Shown here in pieces: positions 5,135 through 6,944 of a stretch of 6,944 nt of DNA. Positions within the stretch are counted from its first letter, which is position 1, and every line of letters starts with the position of its first letter. The position numbers and the translations under genes are program-made. The DNA comes from Sphingosinicella sp041621755 (GTDB lineage Bacteria; Pseudomonadota; Alphaproteobacteria; Sphingomonadales; Sphingomonadaceae): assembly GCA_041621755.1 (NCBI GenBank), contig JBFKAE010000155.1:1-6944 (forward strand). The letters run 5' to 3'. Below the pieces are notes generated by a model. The model made no database searches, had not been told where the DNA came from, and saw nothing but the letters and a program-made list of their open reading frames with translations.

Positions 5135-6512
5135 GCCAACCGGTCAGCCACATCGCCTGTTCGTCGCCAATCGCGGCGAAATTGCCGTCAGGATCATTCG
5201 TGCCGCGCATGCCATTGGCATCGAGACCGTCCTCGGCGTTTCGGCTGCGGACAAGGACAGCCTTGCGGCCCGCGAAGCCGGTCAGACGGTGGTCATCGGC
5301 CCGGCGATCTCGCGCGAATCCTATCTGAAGATCGATCTGGTCATCCACGCCGCTAAAGCCACGGGGTGCACCCATGTCCACCCGGGTTACGGCTTTCTGT
5401 CCGAACGGCCCGATTTCGCAGAGCGATGCCAGGAGGAGGGTCTCGTCTTTATCGGCCCCGATCCTGAGACGGTGCGGGCGGTAGGAGACAAGATTTCGGC
5501 CAGAGCCGTGGCCGAAAGTGCCCGCGTGCCGCTCACGCCGGGCAGCTCCAAGCTCGAATCGCTCGAAGACGCACTCGAAGTGGCCGAAGGCATCGGTTAT
5601 CCGGTCATCACGAAGGCCGCAGCGGGCGGCGGCGGCCGGGGCATGATCGTTGCGCGCGATCCCGACACGCTTCGCCGCGCCTTTGACGAGGCGTCGACCA
5701 CAGCGCGCGAAGCCTTCGGCGACGACACGCTCTATCTCGAAGCTTATGTCGAACGGGCGCGGCACCTGGAAGTACAGTTGTTTGGCGACGGGGCAGGGCG
5801 GGCAGTGCATTTTGGCGAGCGCGACTGTTCGATCCAGCGCCGCTACCAGAAGATGATCGAGGAAGCGCCGGCCGATATTCTGGACGACGGCTTGCGCGAC
5901 AAACTTCGTACGGCCGCAGTGAACCTGCTGGCGTCGATCAACTACTGCAATGCCGGGACGGTCGAGTTTCTCTACGACGAGATCCGCAGCGAGTTCTACT
6001 TCATGGAAGTCAACGCTCGCATCCAAGTGGAACACCCTGTGTCGGAACAGGTATCCTCCTACGACCTCATCAAGCTGCAGTTGGAGCTGGCGATGGGCAA
6101 GGCGACCCTGCCAGCGCAGGACGACATCTCGATCTCCGGGCATGCGATCGAAGCGCGTATTCTGGCGGAAGACCCCGACCGCGATTTCATGCCCTGTCCA
6201 GGCACGGTTACGCGCTGGGTGCCGCCGAGCGGGCCCGGAATTCGCGTCGATTCCGCCGTTATCGAGGGATCCGTCGTGCCGCCCTATTACGACAGCATGG
6301 TGGCCAAGCTGATCGTTACAGGCGCTGATCGGGCGACTGCCGCTCAAATGCTTTCCGACGCCTTGCGACGTTTCGAGGTCGAGGGGATCAGGACCAATAT
6401 TCCCCTGCTGCAGGCGATCGTCGATCACCCTGACTTTCGTGCCAACAAGGTCACTACCAAGTGGCTCGAGAACACGCTGCTTCCAGCATTCAAGAAACAG
6501 AGGGCCGGTTAG
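5127..6512 (+). CDS. Biotin carboxylase subunit (AccC-like)
   Basis: The 461-aa enzyme would carboxylate biotin on the adjacent carrier protein using ATP and bicarbonate. N-terminal domain: RLFVANRGEIAVRIIRA (10-26) and HPGYGFLSE (85-93). ATP-grasp domain: the glycine-rich loop KAAAGGGGRGM (163-173), ERDCSIQRRYQKMIEEAP (231-248, the conserved Cys and substrate-site residues) and FMEVNARIQVEHPVSEQV (292-309, with the metal-binding Glu and the Asn-x-Arg catalytic set). The C-terminal domain has GHAIEARILAEDP (338-350) and YYDSMVAKLI. All key residues are present and the length is close to the usual 450. I chose ATG 5127 over an in-frame ATG at 5097 because it leaves the normal short lead before LFVANRG and overlaps the carrier gene by only eight bases. 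Neither start has a strong ribosome binding site, suggesting coupling. Confidence 0.92.
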   Translation: MAEPTGQPHRLFVANRGEIAVRIIRAAHAIGIETVLGVSAADKDSLAAREAGQTVVIGPAISRESYLKIDLVIHAAKATGCTHVHPGYGFLSERPDFAERCQEEGLVFIGPDPETVRAVGDKISARAVAESARVPLTPGSSKLESLEDALEVAEGIGYPVITKAAAGGGGRGMIVARDPDTLRRAFDEASTTAREAFGDDTLYLEAYVERARHLEVQLFGDGAGRAVHFGERDCSIQRRYQKMIEEAPADILDDGLRDKLRTAAVNLLASINYCNAGTVEFLYDEIRSEFYFMEVNARIQVEHPVSEQVSSYDLIKLQLELAMGKATLPAQDDISISGHAIEARILAEDPDRDFMPCPGTVTRWVPPSGPGIRVDSAVIEGSVVPPYYDSMVAKLIVTGADRATAAQMLSDALRRFEVEGIRTNIPLLQAIVDHPDFRANKVTTKWLENTLLPAFKKQRAG

Positions 6513-6514
6513 AC

Positions 6515-6944
6515 ATGGCGCATATCGAATTTGTCGACGAAACCTTTCGCGATGGTCAGCAGAGCCTTTGGGGGATGCGGATGCAGGCAGGGATGGCCAT
6601 CCCCATTGCCCCCACGCTGGACCGGACCGGTTTCCGCCGCATCGAATTTGGCGGGTCAAACTATTTCGAAGTGATGGTCCGTTACTGCCAGGAAGACCCT
6701 TGGGCAGGAATGGACGCGGTCCTCGAACAGATGCCGCGCAGCGTGATCCGCAGCGGCATGCGGTCAAATGCGATGGCCACGTTCCGAACCTCGCCCGATG
6801 CGCTGATGGATGCTTGGATGCGGCGCAATTGCGTGCATGGCGTGCGCAGTATGTGGGTCTATGACCTTCTGTACAACATCGACAAGATGACCAGGTTGGC
6901 CAAGGTGGCGAAGGAATTTGGCACCGAGATCGCCGGTTCGCTGA
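6515..6944 (+). CDS. HMG-CoA lyase/pyruvate carboxylase-type carboxyltransferase, partial
   Basis: The frame is open from ATG 6515 to the window edge (143 codons plus one base), so the 3' end is missing. It begins MAHIEFVDETFRDGQQSLWG, the opening strand of the HMGL-like TIM barrel: D8 is the expected metal ligand, and the R12-D-G-x-Q-S pattern is shared with pyruvate carboxylase and oxaloacetate decarboxylase alpha. IEFGGSNYFEVMVRYCQEDPW (43-63) parallels the WGGATFD...EDPW block of those enzymes. It should transfer CO2 from carboxybiotin to an acceptor. The lysine that becomes carbamylated in this family would lie beyond the edge. The start is two bases after the biotin carboxylase stop, with AGAGGG ten bases upstream. 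Acceptors in the family include pyruvate and 2-oxoglutarate; the one used here is not determinable. A lyase without biotin is unlikely given the two neighbours. Confidence 0.85.
   Translation, partial: MAHIEFVDETFRDGQQSLWGMRMQAGMAIPIAPTLDRTGFRRIEFGGSNYFEVMVRYCQEDPWAGMDAVLEQMPRSVIRSGMRSNAMATFRTSPDALMDAWMRRNCVHGVRSMWVYDLLYNIDKMTRLAKVAKEFGTEIAGSL

Noticed and set aside
5115..6767. 550-codon minus-strand open frame opposite the biotin carboxylase
   Set aside because: It is antisense to a clearly conserved gene with all catalytic motifs; GC-rich codon bias leaves the opposite frame open.

Overview
The window reads as accessory DNA butted onto a metabolic operon in a GC-rich alphaproteobacterium. 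Sphingomonadales or a close relative is my best guess. The basis is the GC-rich coding sequence, the DUF3489-DUF2924-serine recombinase gene trio typical of that class, and a Caulobacter-type housekeeping promoter (TTGAC...GCTAGA). This is family recognition by eye; no search was run.

Left flank (1-726): no convincing protein gene. It holds two outward-facing tRNA 3'-end fragments. One, at 143-165 on the minus strand, is tRNA-Ala-like or tmRNA-like. The other, at 311-341 on the plus strand, is tRNA-Ser-like. They bracket about 145 bp of AT-rich DNA with an 11-bp tandem direct repeat and a 7-bp inverted repeat, which looks like integrase attachment-site debris. From 509 to 703 there is a cluster of short GCAGGGAAT-like repeats in both orientations next to the recombinase gene.

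Mobile operon (2989 down to 727, minus strand): three translationally coupled genes, namely a 97-aa DUF3489 winged-helix-like protein, a 134-aa DUF2924 protein with a RAMA-like C-terminus, and a 522-aa large serine recombinase. Start and stop codons overlap at both junctions, so they are probably made as one unit.

Scar zone (3090-4392): an intergenic stretch with hairpins, then the C-terminal remnant of an IS5-family transposase (minus strand). Next comes a fragment of a DUF5681-type protein fused in frame to the C-terminal NAD-binding part of alanine dehydrogenase (ald). The fused frame is open for 297 codons. The ald N-terminal substrate domain is missing, so an island edge or deletion boundary lies inside ald near 3786/3787.

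Metabolic operon (4481 to the window end, plus strand): a promoter, a biotin carboxyl carrier protein with a TTG start, a biotin carboxylase overlapping it by 8 bp, and two bases after its stop a carboxyltransferase of the HMG-CoA lyase/pyruvate carboxylase type that runs off the window. Together they would form a three-subunit biotin-dependent carboxylase: the carboxylase loads CO2 from bicarbonate onto the carrier's biotin using ATP, and the transferase moves it to an organic acceptor, probably a 2-oxo acid or related compound. The acceptor cannot be read from this sequence.
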